Shown in pieces: positions 1 through 9,515 of a DNA stretch of 38,861 nucleotides. The position numbers and the translations under genes are program-made. The notes beneath the pieces were generated by a model that was not told where the DNA came from, did not search any database, and was given only the letters and a program-made list of their open reading frames with translations. This DNA comes from Asparagopsis taxiformis (taxonomy: Eukaryota > Rhodophyta > Florideophyceae > Bonnemaisoniales > Bonnemaisoniaceae). Where the stretch lies: positions 1 through 38,861 of the forward strand of contig JALQPE010002102.1 of the NCBI GenBank assembly GCA_030407315.1, given 5' to 3'. Numbering within the stretch: position 1 is the first letter of the stretch; every line of letters begins with the position of its first letter.

Positions 1-10
1 AAGCACGAAA

Positions 11-100
11 TACTGTCTCCAGGTGCTGCCAGGGCAGCACATCAAGTACTCTCTCCAGGTGCTGCCCAAGGGCGCACCAAATCTGTTCCAGGTGCTGCCC
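11..100. repeat. Three-copy ~36-bp tandem repeat with inner palindrome
   Basis: The motif CCAGGTGCTGCC occurs three times about 36 bp apart, starting near 19, 55 and 88. The first copy contains a perfect inverted repeat, GTGCTGCC-AG-GGCAGCAC, at 23-40. The third copy runs into the GGACGTCC-rich repeat that follows. No gene is supported here. Confidence 0.6.
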
Positions 101-400
101 CGTCTGTGTTCTCGGAAATGGACGCGGACGTCCACAACCTCTAGTACACCTAGTATTACTAGGCGGACGTCCATGTTCTCCAGTATTTTTGGATGTCCGC
201 CTAGAACCGGACGTCCATGCGGTCTAGTACGTCTAGTATTACTAGGGCGACATTCATTGTTTCTAGTACCACGGATGTCCCCCTCGGGATGGACTTCCGC
301 CATGTCTATGTCCACCTAGGACGGGCGCCGGTTCAGAAATTCAAAAATTTCGACCCCAGAAATTTCTGCCGCCGTGCTCGACATGGATGTCCGCATCCAT
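101..400. repeat. GGACGTCC / CTAGTA-rich dispersed repeat
   Basis: The palindrome GGACGTCC and one-base variants (GGATGTCC, GGACTTCC) recur about every 30-50 bp, interleaved with CTAGTAC and CTAGTATTACTAG. Positions 101-133 are a near-identical inverted copy of 23367-23400, the sequence just downstream of the 43-bp satellite, so this is a dispersed family. Open frames here look repeat-derived. Confidence 0.6.
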
Positions 401-1440
401 CACGGCGACCACTCTATTTTTCCTTGTCGGTCGACTCCAATTTCGTCTTTAATTTTTTCATCCTCTCGCTCACACCCCCTTCCTGTTGGTGCTCACCTCC
501 CCCGTACTGTACCTCAAACACCCCCAATACCACTCTAGCACGCATTTTCAGATACCTATCCCCGCTTCCACGGTGCACACCTCCATTCCATACCTACTTT
601 TCTGCTCTACCGTACAGATTTCGTATAACCAGTCCTCATACTACCTCAGAATAGGGCAAAACACCCCCTATCTCCTCGACCATGCTCTCCCCCATCACCT
701 TTGAAACGTATTGTTCTTCAGTACCCTCTCTCCTCTACCCTCAACCCCTCTCCTTCGCCCTCTACACAAACTTCCCCTGCAGCTTACTCTTCCAAAACCT
801 CTCACTCCCCATCCCGTACCCGACCTGCTCCACCCCTCCCTCCCTCAGCTGCTCCATGCCCCCACGCCATCCGCATCTTCGATACCGTATACACCACCAC
901 CACCGGCCCACGCTCCCGCACTGCGGGGTGGCTCCCCCGCCGTATCCCCAGAAACCTCCCCGCTCTGAAACACATATCAACCCCCCACTTCGCACCCTTC
1001 CTCCCACTCCCCTCCCTCCCCAAATACAATAACCCCCTTCTTCTCCATCACATCCCCACTCACCACAGCCAGAACAGACGCCACCCCCTCCCCTTCTTTC
1101 TCCTCACTTTCCTAAAAACCCCTCCTCTCGGCGCCTTCAACCGCACCCTCCTACGGTCCCACCTAAACACCTCCTCCGCCCTCACTACCCCAACACCCCG
1201 CAGCGTCTCCCCAATCCCCATAATATGCTTGTCGGCACTCCTCTCCGAATCACAATCCATTCTAAACCCGCACTCCGTACATTTCCACCTCCCCCTGTAC
1301 CATCCCAAGATTCCATCCCCCCACAGAACACATCCTCATACCACAGAAGAATTTTCTTCCTCTCATACCTCATCCTTAAAACCTCCATCAGCTCCATGTA
1401 AATTTCGATGAAAATATTTTCTCTACTATGCAATCTCAAA
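401..1440. other. Strongly pyrimidine-rich stretch, no supported gene
   Basis: The plus strand is extremely C/T-rich for about 1 kb. It is open in several frames on both strands, as expected from low complexity. The plus frames give Pro/Ser/Leu/His-rich products with no domain. On the minus strand near 1185-1310 there is a short possible zinc-binding stretch (KCTECGFRMDC followed by a His), but it lies in broken frames and has no ATG nearby. It may be a decayed gene or a long 5' leader. Confidence 0.4.
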
Positions 1441-1732
1441 CATGTATGAGCCTATGCCTTTCCGCTTTGTCAACCCTGAATATTGGTACTCATGTATTCA
1501 TAAAATAGGGCCACCCACATCCCTATCCCGTTCTGCAAGCTTTACAAACCACTAGACGCATACTCCACAACTATACAACAAACACTACTCGCTATTTCAG
1601 ACGACGCGGTACACAAGTAGCGTAGTGTCAACCTTCCGTGACGCCTTCCCTGATGCGTACAAGTGGGAAACACGTCTAGACGTATATCAGAACTGAGTGC
1701 GGGAATTTTCGGCACAGGAGATGCTGGGCCAC

Positions 1733-3665
1733 CAAATTGATTTTTCGGAAATTTTAGAATTTCTGGGCTGGCCAGCAATGCAATCGAGCTGGACATCCAC
1801 CGGACGTCCATTTCAGGTTGGTCGCGAGAGGGTGGGGCGGGACCATGATGAAACAAGGACCAAGACCTTTCCCTGACGTGTTGAGCCTGAAATCGACCCT
1901 TCGTGAGACGCGATTTTGGCTTACAGTTGGTGCTAATAGAAGCCAGTGATAGCCCCGATCGGGGCGGCAGCCGGCTCCGGCTTACAGTTGGTGCTTACAG
2001 ACGCCAGTGATAGCCCCCGATCGGGGCCGGCGGTCGGTTCCTGGGGCCGTTGTGGCCAAATTAGACACCCTGATTTGAATTAAAATTTGGGCTATTCTCA
2101 AAAACATGCACATGTGAACATGTTTTTGAGATGGGGGTGTGCCGTACGGCACAATCGACCGCCCAAATCGTTGATTTTTGCAAGATTTTTTGTGCCCGAA
2201 ATTTTAGAATTTCTGGGCTGGCCAGCAGTGCATCTGAGCTGGACATCCACCGGACGTCCATTTCAGGTTGGTCGTGTGCTGCCTACATCCACGCATTGCA
2301 GAAACTAAGCCAGCGGGTTCACTACTAATACAAAGTACACGGAATATGAGTAACGTGATAGGTGAGTAGTGTTTGTGTTGAGGGAGTAAGGCGGGACCAT
2401 TATGAAACACGGAAGAAGATGCGTACCTAGCATAACTTAGGCTTGAAGCCTGGAATCGACCCATCTTTCGGCGCCATTTAGCCTCACAGTTAGTGCTTAC
2501 AGAAGCCAGTGATGACCCCGCTCGGGGCGGCGGTCGGTTCCTGGGGCCGTTGTGGCCAAATTAGACACCCTGATTTGAATTAAAATTTGGGCTATTCTCA
2601 AAAACATGCACATGTGAACATGTTTTTGAGATGGGGGTGTGCCGTACGGCACAATCGACCGCCCAAATCGATGTTTTTTGCAATATTTTTCTGTGCCCGA
2701 AATTTTAGAATTTCTGGGCTGGCCAGCAATGCAATCGAGCTGGACATCCACCGGACGTCCATTTCAGGTTGGTCGTGAGAGAGCGGGGCGGGACCATGAT
2801 GGAACAAGGACCAAGACCTGTCCCTGGCGTATTGAGCCTGAAATTGACCCTTCGTCAGACGCCATTTAGCCTTACAGTTGGTGCTTACAGAAGCCAGTGA
2901 TAGCCCCGATCGGGGCCGGTGGCCGGTGCCTGGGGCCGTTGTGGCCAAATTAGACACCCTGATTTGAATTAAAATTTGGGCTATTCTCAAAAACATGCAC
3001 ATGTGAACATGTTTTTGAGATGGGGGTGTGCCGTACGGCACAATCGACCCGCCCAAATCGTTGATTTTTGCAAGATTTTTTGTGCCCGAAATTGTAGAAT
3101 TTCTGGGCTGGCCAGCAGTGCATCTGAGATGGACATCCACCGGACGTCCATTTCAGGTTGGTCGTGTGCTGCCTACATCCACGCATTGCAGCAACTAAGC
3201 AGGCGAGTTCACTACTCATACAAAGTGCACGGAATACGAGTAACGTGATGGGTGAGTAGTGTTTGTCGTGGAGGAGTAAGGCAGGACCATGATGGAACAG
3301 GGGAAACGATGTCACCCTAGCATAACTTAGGCTTGAAGCCTGGAATCGACCCATCGTTAGGCGCCATTTAGCCTTACAGTTAGTGCTTACAGAAGCCAGT
3401 GATGACCCCGCTCGGGGCGGCGGTTCCGGTGCCTGGGGCCGTTGTGGCCAAATTAGACACCCTGATTTGAATTAAAATTTGGGCTATTCTCAAAAACATG
3501 CACATGTGAACATGTTTTTGAGATGGGGGTGTGCCGTACGGCACAATCGACCGCCCAAATCGATGTTTTTTGCAATATTTTTTTGTGCCCGAAATTGTAG
3601 AATTTCTGGGCCGGCCAGGAATGCATCTGAGTTGGACATCCACCGGACGTCCATTTCAGGTGATC
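1733..3665 (+). repeat. Left palindrome-rich array (units U0-U4)
   Basis: There are four full units and one partial unit in direct orientation. Each unit has (a) a stem CAAAAACATG...CATGTTTTTG, (b) the perfect palindrome GTGCCGTACGGCAC at 2139-2152, 2639-2652, 3028-3041 and 3531-3544, (c) GCTGGCCAGC, and (d) a dyad GGACATCCACCGGACGTCC. Units are joined by two alternating spacers that give periods of 500, 389 and 503 bp. The short spacer often ends in GCCCCGATCGGGGC; the long spacer carries GACCCCGCTCGGGGC. The array stops at 3665, where sequence becomes unique before the downstream end of the minus-strand gene. ORFs inside the array are repeat translations, not genes. Confidence 0.9.
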
Positions 3666-3935
3666 GTGTATCGTGCACGTCCAGCCATTACCAGAAGCAA
3701 GTTGGCGATGAAGCACGTATAAACCCAATTGTTCTGCTATTTCTAGCATAGACCATCGAGTCTAGAGATGTGAGGGAATCGTCCTGGAATCATGCTCCAA
3801 CCCACTAGGGAATGGACAATCTAGTTTGAAAGCATGGAACGGAAGTGCATTATAGTAGGTTCATAGATTGAAAGTGATAAAGGAGATGATTATATTCTCG
3901 ATAATTGTTTGCTAAAGTAGTTGTTGTTAAGATAT

Positions 3936-6900
3936 CTAGCCGTCGGAAAACTGTTCTTCCTCTTCGTCCTCACTATGATAGTGAACTAGATATCCAGGTT
4001 GTCCCGGCAGAAGAGGCACTACCGGGGCCACACTCGGTGTGTGCATTACATCCTTGCGAGGTTCTGTCGTCTTCATCCGCATCATTCGGAGCTGCCCTGT
4101 CTTCGGCCTACCATCTTTCTTGACCGGGATGGGAACAACTGTCTTGTGGCGAACATTGACAGGTGCCGGTTGACTTTGCCTTGCAGACCGGCGCGGAGCA
4201 TTGGCGATGACTTCTTCTTCGAATCCCAACCGCCTGATGAAACCAAACGAAACATTGTCGGGAATCGGATACGACGCATTCCTGAAATACGTGTGATACC
4301 TCGTTGTCGTGTGTGACACAACTCTGTCGACATGCCCTGCCCCGGCATGTTGTACATGGCCGTGACCGATGAAGACTGAACGTGGCGGAACGATTACCTT
4401 CTTCAGCTTCATCGTCTTGGCGTACATATCTAATTCCAGCGCTTTGGAAAAGACGTACTTGTGGGACCCTGGACACACCCAGATAGGGAATGGGTCATCT
4501 CCGTTGGCAATAACAAAGTAACCCGGAAGTTGATCTTTGCGGTCGCGAGGAGGAACAGGGAAATCATTGTGTGGGACCTGCCGAGGACACCCCTTTCCCG
4601 TTATCAAAAACCGTCCCCCAGATGCCGGCATGACAAGTTTTTCTCCCGGTAAACCGCACTCCTCCAGCCCTATCAGCCGGACAAGGATTCCCAACCACAC
4701 ATCCAGCAGGGCTCGCCGCGTCACAAACTTGAACCGGTCGATATGCGTCTCATCGTTCTCGGCATAGTCAACCAGGCAGTGGCGCGTAGACGTGAAGCGA
4801 GCCCTCCCCTCATTCCGGTTCTTCTCATCTGTTTCATCGTCCCCCGTATTGACAATGGGACTCCACAGCTGCCGGTTCCCAGGGTCCTTGTGCACCTGCT
4901 CCCCCTCCCACGTTCCCAAAAAGTACCGAAACAATTCCTGGTTAGGAATTTCTTCCATGAGACCCAAGTCAAATGGGAACTTGTCCGACGCATCGAGGTA
5001 GCTTACATCCGCGAAATTGTGCATCACCGTATACCCTCGCTCGTTGATTTCCGTTCGGCAATTGTGGAAGTACGCCATACCAGTGCCGGCCTCATACGAA
5101 TCCTTCCAGCTTGTAGACATTCGCGCAACCTGGGCGAAGTCCAGCCTCGAGGGTAGAAACGTCGATGTAGGCTCACACATCGCCTTGGCAGCCATCTTCC
5201 ACGCTGCGAAGAACATCGGATAGACGTGATCGATTTCGAATAGCACACGAGCCCGATGTTCTTCCGGAATATGCAGCCCCTCAAACACAGGGTCCATCGC
5301 CACTTGCTTCAAATACCTCACCTCTCTGCCCTCCTCATCGATTTCCACACTCTCCAATAACAACCTGAGCTCAATCGGGGGCAGACAGCCAACCCTCACC
5401 GATGCGATGACATCCGCGGGACGCTGCGCCAGATGATGCCCTTCGGCTCGGTCTTCGAAATCGTCAGGAAGAGACGGCATACGGTCGTCGAAGAGGAGGT
5501 CGTCTTCAGAAGGAGAGTCACGAACGATGTAACCGTCTTCATCGACTTCCACTCCTTCCGGAACAGTGAATGTAATTGTCACTTCGCGGACCCCCTTGCT
5601 TTCGACTTGGCCCTCGTCTGCACCCTGTTTGTCTTCCTCGTCCGAAGCGGTATGGACAGATTCTTGGTTGGAGGGAGTCGCACCAGCACGTTGGTTATCT
5701 TGGGGGACAATCTCAACGGCAGAATCGGGGGAACGGGCGGAGTCTTCGTCAACCTCATCACCGGAAGCAGTGGCTTGTTGTTGATCGGTGGGTTTATCAA
5801 CAACGGCCTGCTCTTCTTCCCCGGCGGATTGTTGTACCACAACCGGCTCTTCTTCCTCGAGGCGTGTGCTCCCCGTCGAGCGAAGTCGCTGTGAACGGCG
5901 GCGGATGCCATGCGAAGCAGGCTCATGTTCGACATTCCGCTGCTTCTTGTGAGTGAGTCTCACATTGGCAGCAGAAGGGCGGCGTTTGCGTCGAGCCTTA
6001 GTCTTCTTCTTCAATGTCGGATTGAAAAACTCTTTCAAGTTCGTTTCCAAATCCTGTAAACGCGTGGTTCTCCGTCGCATTCGAACCTCACTGCTCCGGT
6101 CGTCCCCTCTATACATTGCAATGGCATTGGTGAGATGCCATTGCAACTCCTTCGGCTGCTTAACCGACCCAATTGCCATCTCTGTGCTCAGAAATGACTT
6201 GCGCATAATACTCTTTGGGCGCCCAAACGCAGCGTACAGAGAATTTGCTATTGCAGTCACGCGACGGACGTATGTATAAAAGTCGTTCACGTCAAAGCGT
6301 CCATCCGGACGTCCGCCATGAGCAGGGTTCAAGTACTCCGAAAGACCACGCAAGACGAAGACAAAGTTTTCTTCCAGCAACTCGCGCACTATCTTGTGGT
6401 CCAGGTGCGTTATCCCAATCTCGTTGCGGCGCTCGGAATTGTTCAGCTCACGCAACACGTCGTCGAGAACAGGATGCTTCAGCGTTGCTATAGCCAAACG
6501 CGTCCACCGCCGAGCCGTGTTCGTCGAATTCATCATCCCCATGAACTGCGCCTCGAACAATGTTCGGATGACATCAGACTCACGCAAGTCGCCAGCGTTT
6601 TCCACGTTGTTTGCAACAGCAATCGTACGGATGAACTGCTGGATGGACGACAAGATTCGAACCAGGGAGCGCTCCGTCAGTTGCGTCCCAGTCGTATGGT
6701 TCGACTCTGCACTCTTGTGGATGATCTCATGAGGCTGGAGATCACTGTCGTCCTTGCGGCGAAGGTAGTACACATCCAGAGGCTGAGTAACCCAGCGCAA
6801 GCGGTTTGCCTCCTGTGGCAGCTTGGTTCTGTGCATACGGGTGAGGCGCGTGAAGTCATCCGCAATGCTATGCATAGCATTGAGACGATGCAGTCCGTCG

Positions 6901-7868
6901 ATCACGGTCACGTTCGCATTGGCATGGAATTTGCCATTCTGGAACAGACGCGTGTCGGCGGACAAATGCGTGTTCTGCGACCTCAGCACCGTCACAGTGA
7001 TACGCGAAGAGCTCACATACCCCACCGCCAACATATTGTTGCGCAGGTCCTCCACGTGGTCTTCTTTGACATCGCGAAGGGTCACGGCCGGTTCCACTAG
7101 CTGCCTCACCAACACAGTCGCTCCTTCTCCGACGTAATCCGACGTCACAAACTTGGGCACCATAATTTGCGTCCCCTGCTGCTCACGAATGCTTTCCGCC
7201 ACCTCCGGTTCGTCGTCCACCTCGGTTACGTCCTGCGTAGTAGCTTCGGTGACGTTGGAGCGAGCAGGGTGCTTCGTGCCTCCACTGGAGGCTCTGGCAG
7301 AGCGAGCAGGGCGCTTCGTGCCTCCCGAAACCGGGACGGAGCGTGCTGGATGCTTCGTACCCCCCGAACCAGTGATTTCGCCTGCTGGACCGGTACTGGG
7401 CATCCGTCCCGAGCTGGCCTGGTTCGTCGCTGCGTTGAAGTTTGACGCTGCAGCAGGGGTACGAATGTCGCTAGAGCCATCCTCCGCAGCGGGGCGCATC
7501 ATCCGAGTATCCCAAGGGTAAAACGCCGCGGCGTATGCTCCACCCATCGTCTCCGGCGGTCCCTCGGCGCCATCAAACATGTACGGGAACGGGAGGTCCT
7601 TGAACTTGTCCTTAGTCGCAATGTTGCGCACGACGATATAGTCGGCCTCGTCGGTTTCCGGCAGCTTGTGGTTGTGCAGCGTGCGCGGAAGGCCAACATC
7701 GCCACCAGCAGTGCTCACCGAAGCCGTCCCAATATGCACAGCCGCACCGTCCACGTCCGCAAACAAGTCGACATCGACGCCGCGCTTGAGTCCGCGCGAC
7801 TCCGCTGACGCGCTCACTTGATCGCCGCAAACCGTTGAAAACAAACTGCTGAAATGCGTATCCGCCAT
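3936..7868 (-). CDS. ParB-like domain plus 2OG-Fe(II) dioxygenase-like protein
   Basis: Single-exon gene of 1310 residues. I start it at the ATG at 7868 (context ACCATGG); the open frame runs on upstream to 8051 but has no ATG there. Three GGTK(H/R)PARS repeats lie at residues 169-204. A ParB/sulfiredoxin-type fold is suggested at about 253-340, with the signature DGLHRLNAM at 324-332. A helical region follows, then a Lys/Arg cluster at 620-643 (likely nuclear localisation) and a long acidic, low-complexity linker. The C-terminal 930-1205 resembles a phytanoyl-CoA-hydroxylase-type double-stranded beta-helix: HND (H1100, D1102), a distal His in VQHAGAG (H1174) and Arg1190 form an HxD...H...R set. 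The tail is acidic. Family knowledge says such enzymes hydroxylate or demethylate; the substrate (DNA base, protein or other) is unknown. Direct-repeat arrays lie on both sides, which suggests transposon cargo. The domain fusion is unusual. The ParB call rests on a short motif and is the less certain half. Confidence 0.8.
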   Translation of the reverse strand: MADTHFSSLFSTVCGDQVSASAESRGLKRGVDVDLFADVDGAAVHIGTASVSTAGGDVGLPRTLHNHKLPETDEADYIVVRNIATKDKFKDLPFPYMFDGAEGPPETMGGAYAAAFYPWDTRMMRPAAEDGSSDIRTPAAASNFNAATNQASSGRMPSTGPAGEITGSGGTKHPARSVPVSGGTKRPARSARASSGGTKHPARSNVTEATTQDVTEVDDEPEVAESIREQQGTQIMVPKFVTSDYVGEGATVLVRQLVEPAVTLRDVKEDHVEDLRNNMLAVGYVSSSRITVTVLRSQNTHLSADTRLFQNGKFHANANVTVIDGLHRLNAMHSIADDFTRLTRMHRTKLPQEANRLRWVTQPLDVYYLRRKDDSDLQPHEIIHKSAESNHTTGTQLTERSLVRILSSIQQFIRTIAVANNVENAGDLRESDVIRTLFEAQFMGMMNSTNTARRWTRLAIATLKHPVLDDVLRELNNSERRNEIGITHLDHKIVRELLEENFVFVLRGLSEYLNPAHGGRPDGRFDVNDFYTYVRRVTAIANSLYAAFGRPKSIMRKSFLSTEMAIGSVKQPKELQWHLTNAIAMYRGDDRSSEVRMRRRTTRLQDLETNLKEFFNPTLKKKTKARRKRRPSAANVRLTHKKQRNVEHEPASHGIRRRSQRLRSTGSTRLEEEEPVVVQQSAGEEEQAVVDKPTDQQQATASGDEVDEDSARSPDSAVEIVPQDNQRAGATPSNQESVHTASDEEDKQGADEGQVESKGVREVTITFTVPEGVEVDEDGYIVRDSPSEDDLLFDDRMPSLPDDFEDRAEGHHLAQRPADVIASVRVGCLPPIELRLLLESVEIDEEGREVRYLKQVAMDPVFEGLHIPEEHRARVLFEIDHVYPMFFAAWKMAAKAMCEPTSTFLPSRLDFAQVARMSTSWKDSYEAGTGMAYFHNCRTEINERGYTVMHNFADVSYLDASDKFPFDLGLMEEIPNQELFRYFLGTWEGEQVHKDPGNRQLWSPIVNTGDDETDEKNRNEGRARFTSTRHCLVDYAENDETHIDRFKFVTRRALLDVWLGILVRLIGLEECGLPGEKLVMPASGGRFLITGKGCPRQVPHNDFPVPPRDRKDQLPGYFVIANGDDPFPIWVCPGSHKYVFSKALELDMYAKTMKLKKVIVPPRSVFIGHGHVQHAGAGHVDRVVSHTTTRYHTYFRNASYPIPDNVSFGFIRRLGFEEEVIANAPRRSARQSQPAPVNVRHKTVVPIPVKKDGRPKTGQLRMMRMKTTEPRKDVMHTPSVAPVVPLLPGQPGYLVHYHSEDEEEEQFSDG

Positions 7869-8155
7869 GGTTGTTGAGTTGGAAAGGAAAAGAGATGGTT
7901 GACGTTGACGTATTCGAGTGATGTGGATGGTATGTTTCACGTTAAGTTGAAGAATGGTCGTGAACGCCAATCGCTGGAAATAATAACACAATACAACCGA
8001 AATTTTGTTAGGTACACACCTATCGTGACCGCTGGAATGCAAGACAGGCAATCGAGATGTGAGTGTCCGTTCAGAACGGGCCCGAGTCGGGCTCTCGAAA
8101 CCTGACGAGGTGGCGTGAAGCAGGCAGTGTCCTTGATGTGTAATGTGTTAAAATT
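7869..8155. promoter_or_regulatory. Upstream region of the ParB-dioxygenase gene
   Basis: This 287-bp gap separates the ATG at 7868 (minus strand) from the terminal inverted repeat starting at 8156. It must hold the promoter and 5' leader. I see no clear TATA box. The frame stays open through part of it without an ATG, which fits a leader. Confidence 0.35.
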
Positions 8156-8217
8156 ACAGCTGTCAAGCTAGGCGGCTTTTGGGGCGGCTGCGAGCACCCC
8201 TTTATCCGGGGAACACC
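8156..8217 (+). repeat. Left terminal inverted repeat
   Basis: About 62 bp beginning ACAGCTGTC. It matches the minus strand of 14876-14921 apart from roughly 15 extra bases (the GGCTTTTGGGGCGGC portion). It runs straight into the repeat unit at CCTGATTTG. Confidence 0.65.
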
Positions 8218-9296
8218 CTGATTTGAGTTAAAATTTGGGCTATTCTCAAAAACATGCACATGTGAACATGTTTTTGAGATGGGGGTGTGCCGTACGGCAC
8301 AATCGACCCGCCCAAATCGTTGATTTTTGCAAGATTTTTTGTGCCCGAAATTTTAGAATTTCTGGGCTGGCCAGCAGTGCATCTGAGATGGACATCCACC
8401 GGACGTCCATTTCAGGTTGGTCGTGTGCTGCCTACATCCACGCATTGCAGCAACTAAGCAGGCGGGTTCACTACTAATATAAAGTGCACGGAATATGAGT
8501 AACGTGATGGGTGAGTAGTGTTTCTGTTGAGGGAGTAAAACACGGAAGAAGATTTCTCCCTAGCATAACTTAGGCTTGAAGCCTGCAATCGGCCCATCTT
8601 CCGGCGCCATTTAGCCTCACAGTTAGTGCTTACAGAAGCCAGTGATGACCCCGCTCGGGGCGGCGGCCGGTTCCTGGGGCCGTTGTGGCCAAATTAGACA
8701 CCCTGATTTGAATTAAAATTTGGGCTATTCTCAAAAACATGCACATGTGAACATGTTTTTGAAATGGGGGTGTGCCGTACGGCACAAACGACCCGCTGAA
8801 ATCGTTGATTTTTTACAATTTTTTTGTGCCCGAAATTTTAGAATTTCCGGGCTGGCCAGCAGTGCAATCGAGCTGGACATCCACCGGACGTGCATTTCAG
8901 GTTGGTCGTGAGAGAGTGGGGTGGGACCATGATGGAACAAGGACCAAGACCTGTCCCTGGCGTATTGAGCCTGAAATTGACCCTTTGTCAGACGCCATTT
9001 AGCCTTACAGTTAGTGCTTACAGAAGCCAGTGACAACCCCACTCGGGGCGGCGGTCGGTTCCTGGGGCCGTTGTGGCCAAATTAGACACCCTGATTTGAA
9101 TTAAAATTTGGGCTATTCTCAAAAACATGCACATGTGAACATGTTTTTGAGATGGGGGTGTGCCGTACGGCACAATCGACCCGCTGAAATCGATGTTTTT
9201 TGCAATATTTTTTCTGCCCTGAATTGTAGAATTTCTGGGCTGGACAGCAATGCAACTGAGCTGGACATCCACCGGGCGTCCATTTCAACTTGGTCT
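8218..9296 (+). repeat. Middle palindrome-rich array (units U5-U7)
   Basis: Three direct units have the 14-bp palindrome at 8287-8300, 8772-8785 and 9160-9173 (periods 485 and 388 bp, again long then short spacer). They have the same orientation and order as the left array. The ParB-dioxygenase gene is therefore bracketed by direct repeats, which could allow its loss by recombination. U7 is the most diverged copy; it has GGGCGTCC where the others have GGACGTCC. Confidence 0.88.
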
Positions 9297-9515
9297 TGTA
9301 TTTTGCATCTGCACGCATAACAGCAACCAAGCAGTCAGGTTCACTGCTCGGACGAAGTGCACCTAGAGTGTGAACGATTGGTTTTTGACAGGCGAGTACT
9401 GCCGAATAGGTTTCACCCTGGACTAATGGTGGCTGGACATTCTGCATTATATGATATACTTCAACTCTGGAACGTAGCTTTATTTGTAGTCGAAATGAAA
9501 ACATCTTTCGTGACC

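Noticed and set aside
701..1411. 236-codon Pro/Ser/Leu-rich plus-strand ORF
   Set aside because: It is explained by the C/T-rich composition, overlaps other long frames and has no domain.
2061..3354. Several ORFs of 60-180 codons inside the palindromic arrays
   Set aside because: The same peptides recur wherever the repeat recurs, on both strands, and they break at unit junctions; they are repeat translations.
7926..7945. Sequence resembling a bacterial parS site (GTTTCACGT) upstream of the ParB-like gene
   Set aside because: Only one half matches; about 12 of 16 positions is compatible with chance.
7869..8051. Upstream extension of the ParB-dioxygenase frame
   Set aside because: The extension has no ATG (it begins at TTG) and its residues look like translated leader. 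The ATG at 7868 has an ideal context.
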